64,000 bases of DNA. Origin: an uncultured Gellertiella sp. (lineage in GTDB: Bacteria; Pseudomonadota; Alphaproteobacteria; Rhizobiales; Rhizobiaceae). The notes under the pieces were generated by a model. That model had not been told where the DNA came from. It worked only from the letters and a program-made list of their open reading frames with translations, and ran no database searches. Every line of letters begins with the position of its first letter. Position 1 is the stretch's first letter. A program made the translations under genes and the position numbers. Shown here piece by piece: positions 17,621 through 26,298 of this stretch. The DNA lies in contig NZ_OY735139.1 of the NCBI RefSeq assembly GCF_963457605.1, positions 1,364,001 to 1,428,000 on the forward strand, read 5' to 3'.

Positions 17621-18514
17621 TCAGACAGGCAGGGCGGGTGTTTCCCGGGTGCGCCGCATCTCGACCAGGATATGGCCGAAGAGCGCCAGCGCCACCACCG
17701 ATCCGCCGACAATGGTGGCGATGGTTGGCGTCTCGTTGAGGAAAAGCCAGACCCAGAGCGGCGTCAGCGGCACTTCCAGCGAGACCAGCAGGCTGGCATC
17801 CGCCGCCGGGACGCGGTGGCTGCCATAGGTATAGAGGATCAGCCCCAGCGCATTCTGCACCACGGCAAAGGCGGCAATCAGCCCGAGATTATGAGCGGTG
17901 ACCGAAAGAGGGCTTGCAAACCAGAAGGTCGCCAGCGAGCAGAGCCAGGCGGAGGCCGCCATCGCGGGCAGCATCGGCATCGCCTTGTGCTGGCGCATGA
18001 TCGTTGCCATGAAGGCCACGGTCACGGCCATCATGAAGGCGAGGAACTTGCCGAACAGGCTCGCCGCCCCGCCGGAACGGTCCGACATCATGACCAGCAC
18101 GCCTGCAATGGCCACGGCGGCGGCGATGAGGGTCGAGCGGCTCGGAATTTCGCGGATCATCAGGAAGGCCACCCCCGCCGTCAGGAAGGGCACCGTGGCA
18201 TAGATCACCATCGCATCGGCAACCGAGGCAAAGCGCATCGCGCCGAGCCCGCACATCATGCTGGCGGCGGAAAAAAACGTGATCTGCACGAAGGGCCAGC
18301 CCATCGACCTGAGGATAGCAAAGCCGCGCCCCCGTTCCACCAGAAAGAAGAAGGAAAAGATCGCCGTGCCCGAAATCAGGCCGCGCAGGCAGATCAGCGT
18401 CGTGAGTTCGGTGGTGATCGAGCGGATGAACAGCCCCGACATCGACCATGCAAGCGCCGACAGCGCGACATAGAAAGCGCCCAGACGATATTGCTGCTGT
18501 TCTGAATGGCTCAT
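17621..18514 (-). CDS. EamA/DMT-superfamily transporter
   Basis: A 297-residue protein with about ten hydrophobic helices in two repeated EamA halves. The family usually exports amino acids or other metabolites. The start MSHSEQQQY at 18514 is preferred to an in-frame extension to 18565. It lies 11 bp upstream of the phosphonate hydrolase-type gene on the same strand, so they form a probable two-gene operon. Substrate cannot be inferred. Confidence 0.85.
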   Translation of the reverse strand: MSHSEQQQYRLGAFYVALSALAWSMSGLFIRSITTELTTLICLRGLISGTAIFSFFFLVERGRGFAILRSMGWPFVQITFFSAASMMCGLGAMRFASVADAMVIYATVPFLTAGVAFLMIREIPSRSTLIAAAVAIAGVLVMMSDRSGGAASLFGKFLAFMMAVTVAFMATIMRQHKAMPMLPAMAASAWLCSLATFWFASPLSVTAHNLGLIAAFAVVQNALGLILYTYGSHRVPAADASLLVSLEVPLTPLWVWLFLNETPTIATIVGGSVVALALFGHILVEMRRTRETPALPV

Positions 18515-18659
18515 GGAAGGGATTTCGCGACAAAGGAAATGAGGAAAGACGTCTCGGCAAATCACGTATCAGGCAACAAGCTAACGGATTGGAGCGGCCA
18601 CGCAATGCGCGGGCGGAAAATATTTCAGTACATGGATTTTTACGCGCGCGGCAGGCTAA

Positions 18660-18977
18660 TGGTTCCGGATCAGGGTCGTCGTCGGGCTCAATGCTCAGGG
18701 CTGGCGGCTTCATTTGGCCAGCCCGGATCGTGACGATTTCAATCAGGTCGCCGTTCCAAGTGTAGTCCGGCAGATAATCGCCAGTCACCCATGTTCGGGC
18801 CCCGGGAACAGGAAGTTGCCATTCCCTGCTCCCCATGTCCGGAACAGTTCAAGATTTCTGCGGGCTTCCCTTATGCGACGTGTGAACTTTGCCGCCGCAT
18901 TTTGGATTTTTGGCTTTGAGGTACTCGGCTTCCTTCCGCAAATAGTTGATCGCAGAACGAGACAGGATGACGCGCAT
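18660..18977 (-). pseudogene. Frameshifted ParE/RelE-type toxin
   Basis: The reading begins MRVILSRSAINYLRKEAEYL at 18977 in an overlap with the antitoxin stop (TGATG). After NPK one extra base moves the toxin sequence into the next frame (AAAKFTRRIREARRNLELF), and the start frame hits TGA at 18849. A second shift near 18840 restores the first frame, giving PVPGARTWVTGDY and GDLIEIVTIRAGQ, typical of the ParE C-terminal half. No in-frame stop follows around 18660, so the end is approximate. The toxin is almost certainly inactive unless these are sequencing errors. Confidence 0.75.
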
Positions 18978-19237
18978 CAAGCAACCTTTTCAGACGCGAT
19001 CCGATCCAGATCGGCCAGCACGACATCAAAATCCTCGACATCGCCATTGGCGATTTCCTGCCTGCCCTTGCGATAGGCGAGGATGTCGGCGCCTTCCTGC
19101 AGCAGATAGGTTCTCAAGGCCCGCACGATGATCCAGCTTCTCGAACGGTCGGTTGTTTCACAAATAGCTTCGATATCGGCGAGAACGTCGACGGGGATCC
19201 GAAGGGTTACAGGGTCGGACAGGTTTTGTTTGGCCAC
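18977..19237 (-). CDS. ParD/CopG-type ribbon-helix-helix antitoxin
   Basis: About 86 residues. The N-terminal part (VTLRIPVDVLADIEAICE) is a ribbon-helix-helix DNA-binding fold and the acidic C-terminus should wrap the toxin. GTG at 19237 is taken as start because the in-frame ATG 12 bases upstream contains the GGAGG that serves as its ribosome site. Its stop overlaps the start of the broken ParE toxin gene by one base. As a leftover antitoxin it could still neutralise related toxins or repress its own promoter. Confidence 0.8.
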   Translation of the reverse strand: MAKQNLSDPVTLRIPVDVLADIEAICETTDRSRSWIIVRALRTYLLQEGADILAYRKGRQEIANGDVEDFDVVLADLDRIASEKVA

Positions 19238-19249
19238 GATTGCCTCCAT

Positions 19250-19276
19250 ATTTTGTCATACAGAGTATTACAAAAT
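19250..19276 (-). promoter_or_regulatory. Palindromic operator of the toxin-antitoxin operon
   Basis: Perfect dyad immediately upstream of the antitoxin: ATTTTGT (19250-19256) pairs with ACAAAAT (19270-19276), and an inner ATA/TAT pair flanks a 5-base centre. This is the size and place expected for autorepression by a ParD dimer pair. Confidence 0.6.
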
Positions 19277-19376
19277 CCGCCGCTTTCAAGCCTGCCGTTC
19301 AAACTGAAACGGCAGCCTGGTTTCGCCAGGCCGGTGAAAGATTTGAAATCGATAATCCGCACTCTTCAGCATACAC

Positions 19377-19409
19377 AAAAAAGGCGCGGCACCGGAATGC
19401 CGCGCCCTT
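19377..19409 (-). terminator. Rho-independent terminator of the aldehyde dehydrogenase
   Basis: A perfect 9-bp stem (GGCGCGGCA at 19383-19391 with TGCCGCGCC at 19398-19406) closes a 6-base loop. On the minus strand it is followed by six T (19382-19377), directly after the dehydrogenase stop. Confidence 0.85.
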
Positions 19410-19422
19410 TGATCCGTGAGGC

Positions 19423-20850
19423 TTATTCGCCGTAGCCGACGATGCCCTTGACTTCGACGAAGTCATGGATGGCCCAGTCGGCATATTCGCGGCCGTTGCC
19501 GGACTGCTTGTAGCCGCCGAACGGGGCGTGGGTGTCCCAGTCGGGGTAGTTGAGGTTGACCGTGCCGGCACGCATGCGCAGGGCGACCTTGCGGGCATGG
19601 GCGATGTCCTGCGACTGGATATAGGCAGCCAGGCCATAGACCGTGTCATTGGCGATATGGATCGCCTCTTCCTCGTCCTTGTAGGAGATGACCGACAGAA
19701 CCGGTCCGAAGATTTCCTCGCGGGCAACCGTCATGTCGGGGGTGACATGGCCGAACACGGTCGGACGAACGAAATAGCCGCGATTGACGCCTTCGGGACG
19801 GCCAAGACCGCCGGTGACCAGCGTTGCGCCTTCCTTGATGCCCTTTTCGATCAGGCCCTGGATCTTGTTATACTGCATTTCGCTGACGACAGGGCCGAGT
19901 TCGATTTCTTCCGAACGGGGATCGCCGACCGACATCGCTTCGGCAGCAACCTTGGCGATGGCAAGCGCTTCGTCGTGACGGTCCGCAGGAACCAGCATGC
20001 GGGTCGGCGCGTCGCAGGACTGGCCGGTATTGCCGAAGCAGGCCTGCACGCCCTGGGTGACGGCCGATTCCAGATCGGCGTCGGGCAGGATGATGTTGGC
20101 CGACTTGCCACCCAGTTCCTGGGCAACGCGCTTGACCGTATCGGCTGCCGTCTTGGCGACGATGATGCCGGCGCGGGTGGAGCCGGTGAAGGAGACCATG
20201 TCCACATCGGGATGGCCGGCCATGTGCTGGCCGACATCCGGGCCGGTGCCGTTGACCAGGTTGAAGACGCCCTTCGGCGTGCCGGCGGCTTCCATCACTT
20301 CGGCAAAGATGATGCCGGAGATCGGCGCGATTTCCGACGGCTTCAGCACCACGGTGCAGCCTGCGGCAATCGCCGGGGCCACCTTGCAGACGATCTGGTT
20401 CAGCGGCCAGTTCCACGGGGTGATCAGCGCGCAGACGCCGATCGGCTCCTTGACGATCATGGTCGAGCCGCGCTTGTGACTGAACTCGAATTCTTCGAAA
20501 GCCTTGATGGTGGCTTCCATATGGGCCTGGCCGGCCCAGGCCTGCGCGGTGCGGGCGAAGGTGATCGGCGCGCCCATTTCCTGGCTGACAGCCTGGGCGA
20601 TATCTTCATAACGCTCGTTATAGACTTCGAGAATGCGCTTCAGAAGCTTCAGCCGCTCTTCCTTCGAGACGAAGGCAAAGGTTTCGAAGGCCTTCTTGGC
20701 AGCGGCAACGGCACGGTCCACATCAGCCTTTGAACCGCCGGAAATCTGCGTGTAGACTTCCTCCGTCGAGGGATCGATGACATCGATCGGCGAGGGCGTT
20801 ACAGGATCAACCCACGCACCGTCGATGAAAAATTTCAGATGATGACTCAT
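19423..20850 (-). CDS. NAD-dependent aldehyde dehydrogenase
   Basis: A 475-residue member of the aldehyde dehydrogenase superfamily. The general-base glutamate is in QELGGKSANI, the catalytic cysteine in NTGQSCDAPTRML, and PWNWPLNQ marks the cofactor site. A GGGAG site precedes the start. It is a single gene with its own terminator and a 267-bp upstream region in which I see no clear operator. The substrate is unknown; the family includes enzymes for aliphatic and aromatic aldehydes. Confidence 0.88.
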   Translation of the reverse strand: MSHHLKFFIDGAWVDPVTPSPIDVIDPSTEEVYTQISGGSKADVDRAVAAAKKAFETFAFVSKEERLKLLKRILEVYNERYEDIAQAVSQEMGAPITFARTAQAWAGQAHMEATIKAFEEFEFSHKRGSTMIVKEPIGVCALITPWNWPLNQIVCKVAPAIAAGCTVVLKPSEIAPISGIIFAEVMEAAGTPKGVFNLVNGTGPDVGQHMAGHPDVDMVSFTGSTRAGIIVAKTAADTVKRVAQELGGKSANIILPDADLESAVTQGVQACFGNTGQSCDAPTRMLVPADRHDEALAIAKVAAEAMSVGDPRSEEIELGPVVSEMQYNKIQGLIEKGIKEGATLVTGGLGRPEGVNRGYFVRPTVFGHVTPDMTVAREEIFGPVLSVISYKDEEEAIHIANDTVYGLAAYIQSQDIAHARKVALRMRAGTVNLNYPDWDTHAPFGGYKQSGNGREYADWAIHDFVEVKGIVGYGE

Positions 20851-21117
20851 AGTTCACTCCCAGTTTGGAAAAAGGTCGGACAGGCAGGACGCACGGGTCT
20901 CGCCGCAAGAGGCCACGGGAATAGCGGCAAGAGCCGTAGCACAGGCAAACCCGCTTGCGGAGGCCCTGAAGCCGTGATTCCGGAAAAAATCTGAAATATT
21001 CCACGGCCCGGAACGCCGGAAAGCGCCAGTTCACCCCTGCAAATCATGGATTTAGGGATACTGTCGTAAACCAATATCACTTTTGCAGAAATGGATTTTG
21101 GTTGAACGTCCAGCAAA

Positions 21118-21813
21118 TCACGTGGGATTTTCGGGCAGGTGCCAGTCGATTTTGCCGCGTCCGTGGCGTTCCAGCCAGTCATTCGCCTGGGAAAATGGCC
21201 TGGAGCCAAGAAAGCCCGCATGGGCCGACAGCGGTGAGGGATGGGCGGATTTCAGCACCAGATGCCTGCTCTGGTCGACAAAAGCCGCCTTCTTCTGCGC
21301 ATAGGCGCCCCAGAGCAGGAACACCGCATGGTCAACCCGATCATTGACGACCTTGATCACCGCATCGGTGAAGCGTTCCCACCCCCTGCCCTGATGGGAG
21401 GCGGCGCGGGCCTCCTCTACCGTCAGCACGCTGTTCAGCAACAGCACGCCCTGCCGCGCCCAGCTTTCGAGAAAGCCGTGCCGCGCCGGGTCAATGCCGA
21501 GATCGCTGTTGAGTTCCTTGTAGATGTTGACCAGCGACGGCGGGATGCGCACGCCCGGCTGGACGCTGAAGCACAGCCCATGCGCCTGGCCTGCCCCATG
21601 ATAGGGGTCCTGCCCGAGGATCACGATCCGGACCCCGTCCACCGGGGTCAGGTCGAGTGCGCGGAAAATGGCGCTGCCCTTGGGGAAAATCCGTTTGCCC
21701 GCCGCCTTTTCGGCCCGCAGAAAGTCCCGGAGGTTTCCCATGTAGGGGCTAGCAAATTCCGCCGACAGGGCCACCTTCCAGCTCTCGTCGAGTTTTACGT
21801 CGCCTTCTGTCAT
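21118..21813 (-). CDS. ung: Uracil-DNA glycosylase
   Basis: A 231-residue family 1 uracil-DNA glycosylase, which excises uracil from DNA. The water-activating aspartate is in ILGQDPYHG and the minor-groove loop is [18 protein letters not shown]. Length is as expected. MTEGDVKL at 21813 is used as start because GGGGGTGGA lies just before it; a TTG start 12 bases upstream is possible. It is a monocistronic gene convergent with nothing nearby. Confidence 0.95.
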   Translation of the reverse strand: MTEGDVKLDESWKVALSAEFASPYMGNLRDFLRAEKAAGKRIFPKGSAIFRALDLTPVDGVRIVILGQDPYHGAGQAHGLCFSVQPGVRIPPSLVNIYKELNSDLGIDPARHGFLESWARQGVLLLNSVLTVEEARAASHQGRGWERFTDAVIKVVNDRVDHAVFLLWGAYAQKKAAFVDQSRHLVLKSAHPSPLSAHAGFLGSRPFSQANDWLERHGRGKIDWHLPENPT

Positions 21814-21880
21814 TTCCACCCCCAACTTCCCCGTCGCTGAAGCCAGTTTATCGCCTCAGGCGACAGGTGCAAACGGAAGG

Positions 21881-23584
21881 TCAGGCCCCGCGCGTGGCAA
21901 CGGCGCGGCTATAGAGCAGGCGTCCGACAGCATAGAGCAGACCAAGAATCAGCCCGCAGGCCAGACCCGCAAAGATGCAGCCGAGCAGCAGGATCGACCG
22001 GCCCGGCCCGTCGGCGGCAAGCGGCGGTTCGGCAGGAGAGATGACCCTTATATTGCTCGTGAGCAGCCGTTGCTCCTCGCTGGTCTGACGGGTGCGCTTC
22101 AGGACGGTCTCGTAAATCTCGCGTGCCGCATCCGCCTTGCGTTGCAATTCGCGATATTCGATCAGCCGGCCGGACAGGTTGTTGTCGAGCGCCTTCTGGA
22201 CCGACAGTTCCTTGGCAACCGCCGTTTCCTCCGTCTGGGCCCGTTCATAATCCGCCTCGGCTGTGGTGATCATCCGGGTGATTTCGCGGCGAATGGCAGC
22301 CGAGGCCCCTTCCAGCGTTGCCCGGGCGGCGACCAGTTGCGGATGCCGCGCCCCGAGCTTCGTCTCCAGACTGCTGACATTGGAGGCAGCCGTTGCATAT
22401 TGCTGCTGGAGTTGCAAAAGGGCAGACGACGCGCCCGAGGCAGGCGTCGTTCCATTGGCGAGATCGGCGACCTGGAATTTGGCAATCGCGTCATAGGCGG
22501 CCTTGGCCGCAATGGTCTTGCTCTGGGCTGCCAGCACCAGCGCTTCGAGCGCCTTGCTGCGATTGCCGGTGGCCGGGTCGGTCACGACGGTGGCATCGAT
22601 ATCATTTGCCGCCTTGAAGTCGGCAACGGCCTGCTCGGATTTGCGCAATTCTTCGCCAAGCGCCCCCAGCCGTCCGCCCAGCGTGGTGTTGGCGGTGTCA
22701 TAGGCCCCGTTGACCGTGGTTTCCTGCTCGACCGTAAAGGCCGAGACAATGCCATTGGCAATCGCGGCAGCCTTGTCGGCATCCTTGGCCTTCACCGAGA
22801 GATTGACCACATAGGTGTTTTCCTGCCGCTCGACCGTGACCGCCTTCGACAATTTGGCCCCGACCGCCACCGGCGGTCCGCCGAATTCCCGGTCATCGGC
22901 AAGCTTCAGGTCGGTCGCGACACGATTGAGCACCCGCCGGGACACAAGGATTTGCGACTGGCTGTCGATCACCGCCAGCAGGGCCTCCTGCGACAGCGGC
23001 GAGGCGGATTGCCCGCCATCCGTCAGCTTCACCTGCTGCGGGTCGAAATAGAGCGTGGTGGAGGCGGTAAATTTGCGGGGCAACAGCGGCGAGGCCAGAC
23101 CGCCAAGGATGGCCATGCCGATCACCAGAACCGCGACGGTCTTGCGATAGGTCCAGGCCGATTGCAGCACCATGGCCGCATCCAGCACCGGGGCACTGGC
23201 GTCCCCTGGCGGACGTGCCGCCGCCTCGGCAGGCTTTGGGCGGGCGGGTGGCTCAACGGTTGGCGGTGCCGACACCTCCACCTCGGGCTCTGGAGGCATC
23301 CGGCGGGGAAAGATGCGGGGATTGGCACTGTCGGGGGCAAGCCGGGACAGCCGGTTCGGGACCGCAGGCTCCGACGCCAGGGGCTGTTCCACCGGATCAG
23401 GCGAGGTTTCCGCTACGGCCCTGGCCGCAGGTGCAGCCCTGGCTGGCGCGACGAAATCCGAGGTGCGGATCACCGGACCCCGCCGCGCGGGGCGGCCTGT
23501 CTCGCCTTCTGGTCCATCGGGGGCAGCGCCCTGTTCATTGCCTGTCATCACGTCACTCGTTGCGGCCGGCCTCTTGCCAAACAT
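21881..23584 (-). CDS. Wzz/GumC-type polysaccharide chain-length or export protein
   Basis: About 567 residues. A proline- and alanine-rich cytoplasmic head of about 150 residues leads to a first transmembrane helix (VAVLVIGMAILGGLASPLL), a long periplasmic region rich in coiled coil, and a second helix near the C-terminus (SILLLGCIFAGLACGLILG). The PAEPPLAADGPGRS stretch before it is typical of polysaccharide co-polymerases. There is no C-terminal tyrosine kinase domain. The start is uncertain (23626, 23584 or 23548). It follows a GH5 enzyme and a Wzy-like polymerase, forming a polysaccharide module. Confidence 0.85.
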   Translation of the reverse strand: MFGKRPAATSDVMTGNEQGAAPDGPEGETGRPARRGPVIRTSDFVAPARAAPAARAVAETSPDPVEQPLASEPAVPNRLSRLAPDSANPRIFPRRMPPEPEVEVSAPPTVEPPARPKPAEAAARPPGDASAPVLDAAMVLQSAWTYRKTVAVLVIGMAILGGLASPLLPRKFTASTTLYFDPQQVKLTDGGQSASPLSQEALLAVIDSQSQILVSRRVLNRVATDLKLADDREFGGPPVAVGAKLSKAVTVERQENTYVVNLSVKAKDADKAAAIANGIVSAFTVEQETTVNGAYDTANTTLGGRLGALGEELRKSEQAVADFKAANDIDATVVTDPATGNRSKALEALVLAAQSKTIAAKAAYDAIAKFQVADLANGTTPASGASSALLQLQQQYATAASNVSSLETKLGARHPQLVAARATLEGASAAIRREITRMITTAEADYERAQTEETAVAKELSVQKALDNNLSGRLIEYRELQRKADAAREIYETVLKRTRQTSEEQRLLTSNIRVISPAEPPLAADGPGRSILLLGCIFAGLACGLILGLLYAVGRLLYSRAVATRGA

Positions 23585-23729
23585 CCCGGGCAGGAGTGCA
23601 TGGCACCCTGAAAGGTGTATTGACACCAGTTTTCGGCTGCTTCCCGCTGGCTATGCTGCCAATTGCTACACAGTTTTGGTTAAGGCATCCTTGAAGCCGG
23701 CGTGGGCCGTCTCAAAAACGCACGTATTT

Positions 23730-24791
23730 TCAGGGTGCTCGACACCGGCTGGGGTCTGCGGGCCCGGCTTGAAGCGCGGGCAGCAGGGCGGCAAGCTGCG
23801 GGCGGTCCTGCCCCTTGCGCGGCTGGATGTTCAGGGCTTCGTCTTCCGGCCACCATTCCCCCGCCGCCCAATAGGCCCAGCCGATCCAGACATCGCTGTC
23901 TTCGGCCACGGTTTCGGTCAGGGCGGAAAGACCCGTGATGCAGGCCTGCTGCTTCGACCCGCCGAATTCGCCGAGATAGCCGCGCTTGCCATTCTTGCGC
24001 AGCCAGGCCGAAACTTTGACGAGGGCCTGCCGTGCATCCTCGTTACGATCACAAGCAGAATGCGTTCCCGAATAGTTGCTGTCGAGGTATTGGTGAAACT
24101 CATAGGCGAAATTGTTGCCGCTGTCCCTGATCCCCAGCATGACCGTCGCATTCGATCCACCGGCAATGTCCTTTTCCCAGCTATGCGCACCCGTCCAGAT
24201 CGTGCCGGGAACAAGGATGAGATTGTTGGCCTTGACCGCGCGGATGGCGGCAATCGCCTGGTTGGACGCTTCAAGCCATGCCGGTGCCGTCACATCATAG
24301 GGCTCGTTCATCAGGCCGAAGACAATGTCCGGCTGGCCCGCAAATTCCACCGCCAGGCGCGCCCAGAAATCGGCAAAGGCCGAATTCGGCACCGCGGGAC
24401 TGCCAATCTGCTGCTTGTCATAATAGCCGTAATTATGCGGGTCGAGAATGACGGTGAGGCCAGCCCGCCGGATGCTGAGGACGCTGGCACGGAGCCGGTC
24501 CATCTCGTCCGCGTCCAGGCGCTGGTTGAGCAGCGGCTGCAGACGCTCCCACTTGATCGGCAGGCGAATGGAATTCATGCCCTTGGCAGCAAAATAGGCA
24601 ATCGTTGCCTCGCTCGGATAGATGTAATCCTTGCCGATGGTGCCGCCCTTTTCCCCATATTCGGCCCCGGAAAGATTGATGCCCCGATAGCAAAGCGGCT
24701 CCGCAGCACGCATCGGCGCTGCCGACAGGATCAGTGAAAGGGCAAGCGCCGCAGGCAAACAGCAAAAACCCCGAAAGCATTTCAAACTCAA
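23730..24791 (-). CDS. Secreted glycoside hydrolase family 5 endoglucanase-type enzyme
   Basis: A 353-residue protein with a signal peptide (residues 1-29, ending near MRAAEP) and a GH5 barrel. Acid/base and nucleophile glutamates are in VFGLMNEPYDV and RGYLGEFGGSK; the AGLTVILDPHNYGYY strand is typical of endo-beta-1,4-glucanases. Its start overlaps the polymerase stop by 4 bp (ATGA). Placed between polymerase and Wzz genes, it probably trims or releases an exopolysaccharide in the periplasm rather than feeding on plant cellulose. Confidence 0.88.
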   Translation of the reverse strand: MSLKCFRGFCCLPAALALSLILSAAPMRAAEPLCYRGINLSGAEYGEKGGTIGKDYIYPSEATIAYFAAKGMNSIRLPIKWERLQPLLNQRLDADEMDRLRASVLSIRRAGLTVILDPHNYGYYDKQQIGSPAVPNSAFADFWARLAVEFAGQPDIVFGLMNEPYDVTAPAWLEASNQAIAAIRAVKANNLILVPGTIWTGAHSWEKDIAGGSNATVMLGIRDSGNNFAYEFHQYLDSNYSGTHSACDRNEDARQALVKVSAWLRKNGKRGYLGEFGGSKQQACITGLSALTETVAEDSDVWIGWAYWAAGEWWPEDEALNIQPRKGQDRPQLAALLPALQAGPADPSRCRAP

Positions 24792-26089
24792 ATCAGAGAT
24801 CCTTCTGCAAGCGATGGTAGGGCGGCGGCGACCGGCCCCGTATAGGCCACGCGTCCGCCCCGTTGGGAGAACCGGGCATGTCCGACCAGCAGCCAGAGCA
24901 ATCCGGCAATCTTCGAGGTGAACACGGGCGTTGCACCGATCATCAGATTGAGCGCGAGAAAAATGGCAACCGCATGGCCCAGACGCCGTTCAATGGCCGT
25001 ATCGCCCGCCGGATAGAGCGTGACAAAGGCCCAGAAGACGAACAGGCCCGGAAGCGTGCTGGCATAGATGATATAGACATAGCCGCTGTCGGCAAACTGC
25101 ATCGCCAGCCGCGAGCTGAAGCCGAGCATGGCAAAGACATCGGTTGAAAACAGATGATGCATGGTCAGCACCACACGACCCTGGATATTGTCACCTTCAG
25201 CATCGGGATAGAGCAGCACCAGCATCAGCCCGCCAAACAACATTAGCGGCATCATCAGCAGGTTCCACAACTTCGGAATGTAAGGAAACACAAAATAACC
25301 GAAGATGCAAATGCCCGAAAAGATCAGCATGGTGCGGGAAGCCGTGGTGAGCAGGATGGCCGCAATCATCGCCGCCATGATGAAACGGGTCGCGATTGTC
25401 ATCCGTGGCCAGAAATAGATGCAGTATATCATCGAGATGCCGGAGAAATTCGCCAGCGACACCTGTTCGAGAAACAGCGACGAGGCGCGATGGTCAATGA
25501 CACCAAAGCTGAGCCGCCCCTTGAAGCCCAGCGCATTGGCAAACAAGCCCCGCGAATCGTAGGTCGCCTGTTTCAGCCCGCGCGTCTTTTCAAAATAGAG
25601 GCCCGGCTTGAAGATCGCGGCATAGAGATCGAGGTTGAACACCTCGCAGGCCAGAAACAGGGTGACGAAAAAGCAGCTGACATAGAAGGCCAGCACCACG
25701 GTCCGCTCGTTGACCCAGGAGCCGGCCATGGCAAACAGGCAGATGATCAGCACATTGCGGAAATAGTCGATATAGATCGTGCCATTGGCGATCGACATAT
25801 AGACCGCGAACACCACCGCAATGCCCATGAACAGCAGGATCGACAGATCCTCGCGATAGAGCCCGCGCTTCAGCACGAACAGCAGGCATCCCAGCAGGAT
25901 GCCCATTTCGCTCGCAGCGACAATGGCGAAATTCATCGTGATGCCATGGGCATTCACGAATGCGAGGATCGCGTTGTAGGTCACCGACAGAACGGCCATG
26001 GTGACGATAAAAGGGTTGGCACTTCGGCTGGTCAACGTGAAGGTCCTGGCGGCTTGACGGGGTCCCTTTTCGTGCCGCTTTTGGCACAT
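24788..26089 (-). CDS. Wzy/O-antigen ligase-like polysaccharide polymerase
   Basis: About 433 residues with 11-12 hydrophobic helices and a longer periplasmic loop after the middle, the usual shape of Wzy polymerases and WaaL-type ligases. There are no strict catalytic motifs in this family, so the call is from topology and from co-transcription with the GH5 and Wzz genes (4-bp overlap with the former). The start MCQKRHEKG at 26089 is chosen over a longer frame to 26194, which has an atypical N-terminus; a shorter start within the first helix is possible. Confidence 0.75.
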   Translation of the reverse strand: MCQKRHEKGPRQAARTFTLTSRSANPFIVTMAVLSVTYNAILAFVNAHGITMNFAIVAASEMGILLGCLLFVLKRGLYREDLSILLFMGIAVVFAVYMSIANGTIYIDYFRNVLIICLFAMAGSWVNERTVVLAFYVSCFFVTLFLACEVFNLDLYAAIFKPGLYFEKTRGLKQATYDSRGLFANALGFKGRLSFGVIDHRASSLFLEQVSLANFSGISMIYCIYFWPRMTIATRFIMAAMIAAILLTTASRTMLIFSGICIFGYFVFPYIPKLWNLLMMPLMLFGGLMLVLLYPDAEGDNIQGRVVLTMHHLFSTDVFAMLGFSSRLAMQFADSGYVYIIYASTLPGLFVFWAFVTLYPAGDTAIERRLGHAVAIFLALNLMIGATPVFTSKIAGLLWLLVGHARFSQRGGRVAYTGPVAAALPSLAEGSLI

Positions 26090-26298
26090 GGACGGGGAGA
26101 GCCAGGACCGTAATCGCAAGCGAGCGGCAATCCGCCACAAGCACGAATCACAGCGGTTCTGGACCCGCTCCCGCCCGAGCCTGACAGCAAACATTTGGCG
26201 AAGGGTTAACGTTTTCCTGCCCGGAGCATTTCCAAAAAACCGTCCCGCGGTGCCGCAACCCCGTTTGCGACACCATCCGCAAATGCGTCAAAACGAGG

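Noticed and set aside
17889-18836. A 315-codon minus-strand frame starting MGSREWQLP
   Set aside because: Only the first 60 codons resemble a toxin C-terminus; the rest is an alternative frame of the EamA transporter. It was used as evidence for the broken ParE instead.
26090-26298. Possible extra gene between the amidohydrolase and polymerase
   Set aside because: Short frames there have no ribosome site or recognisable sequence; it is best read as the polymerase leader.
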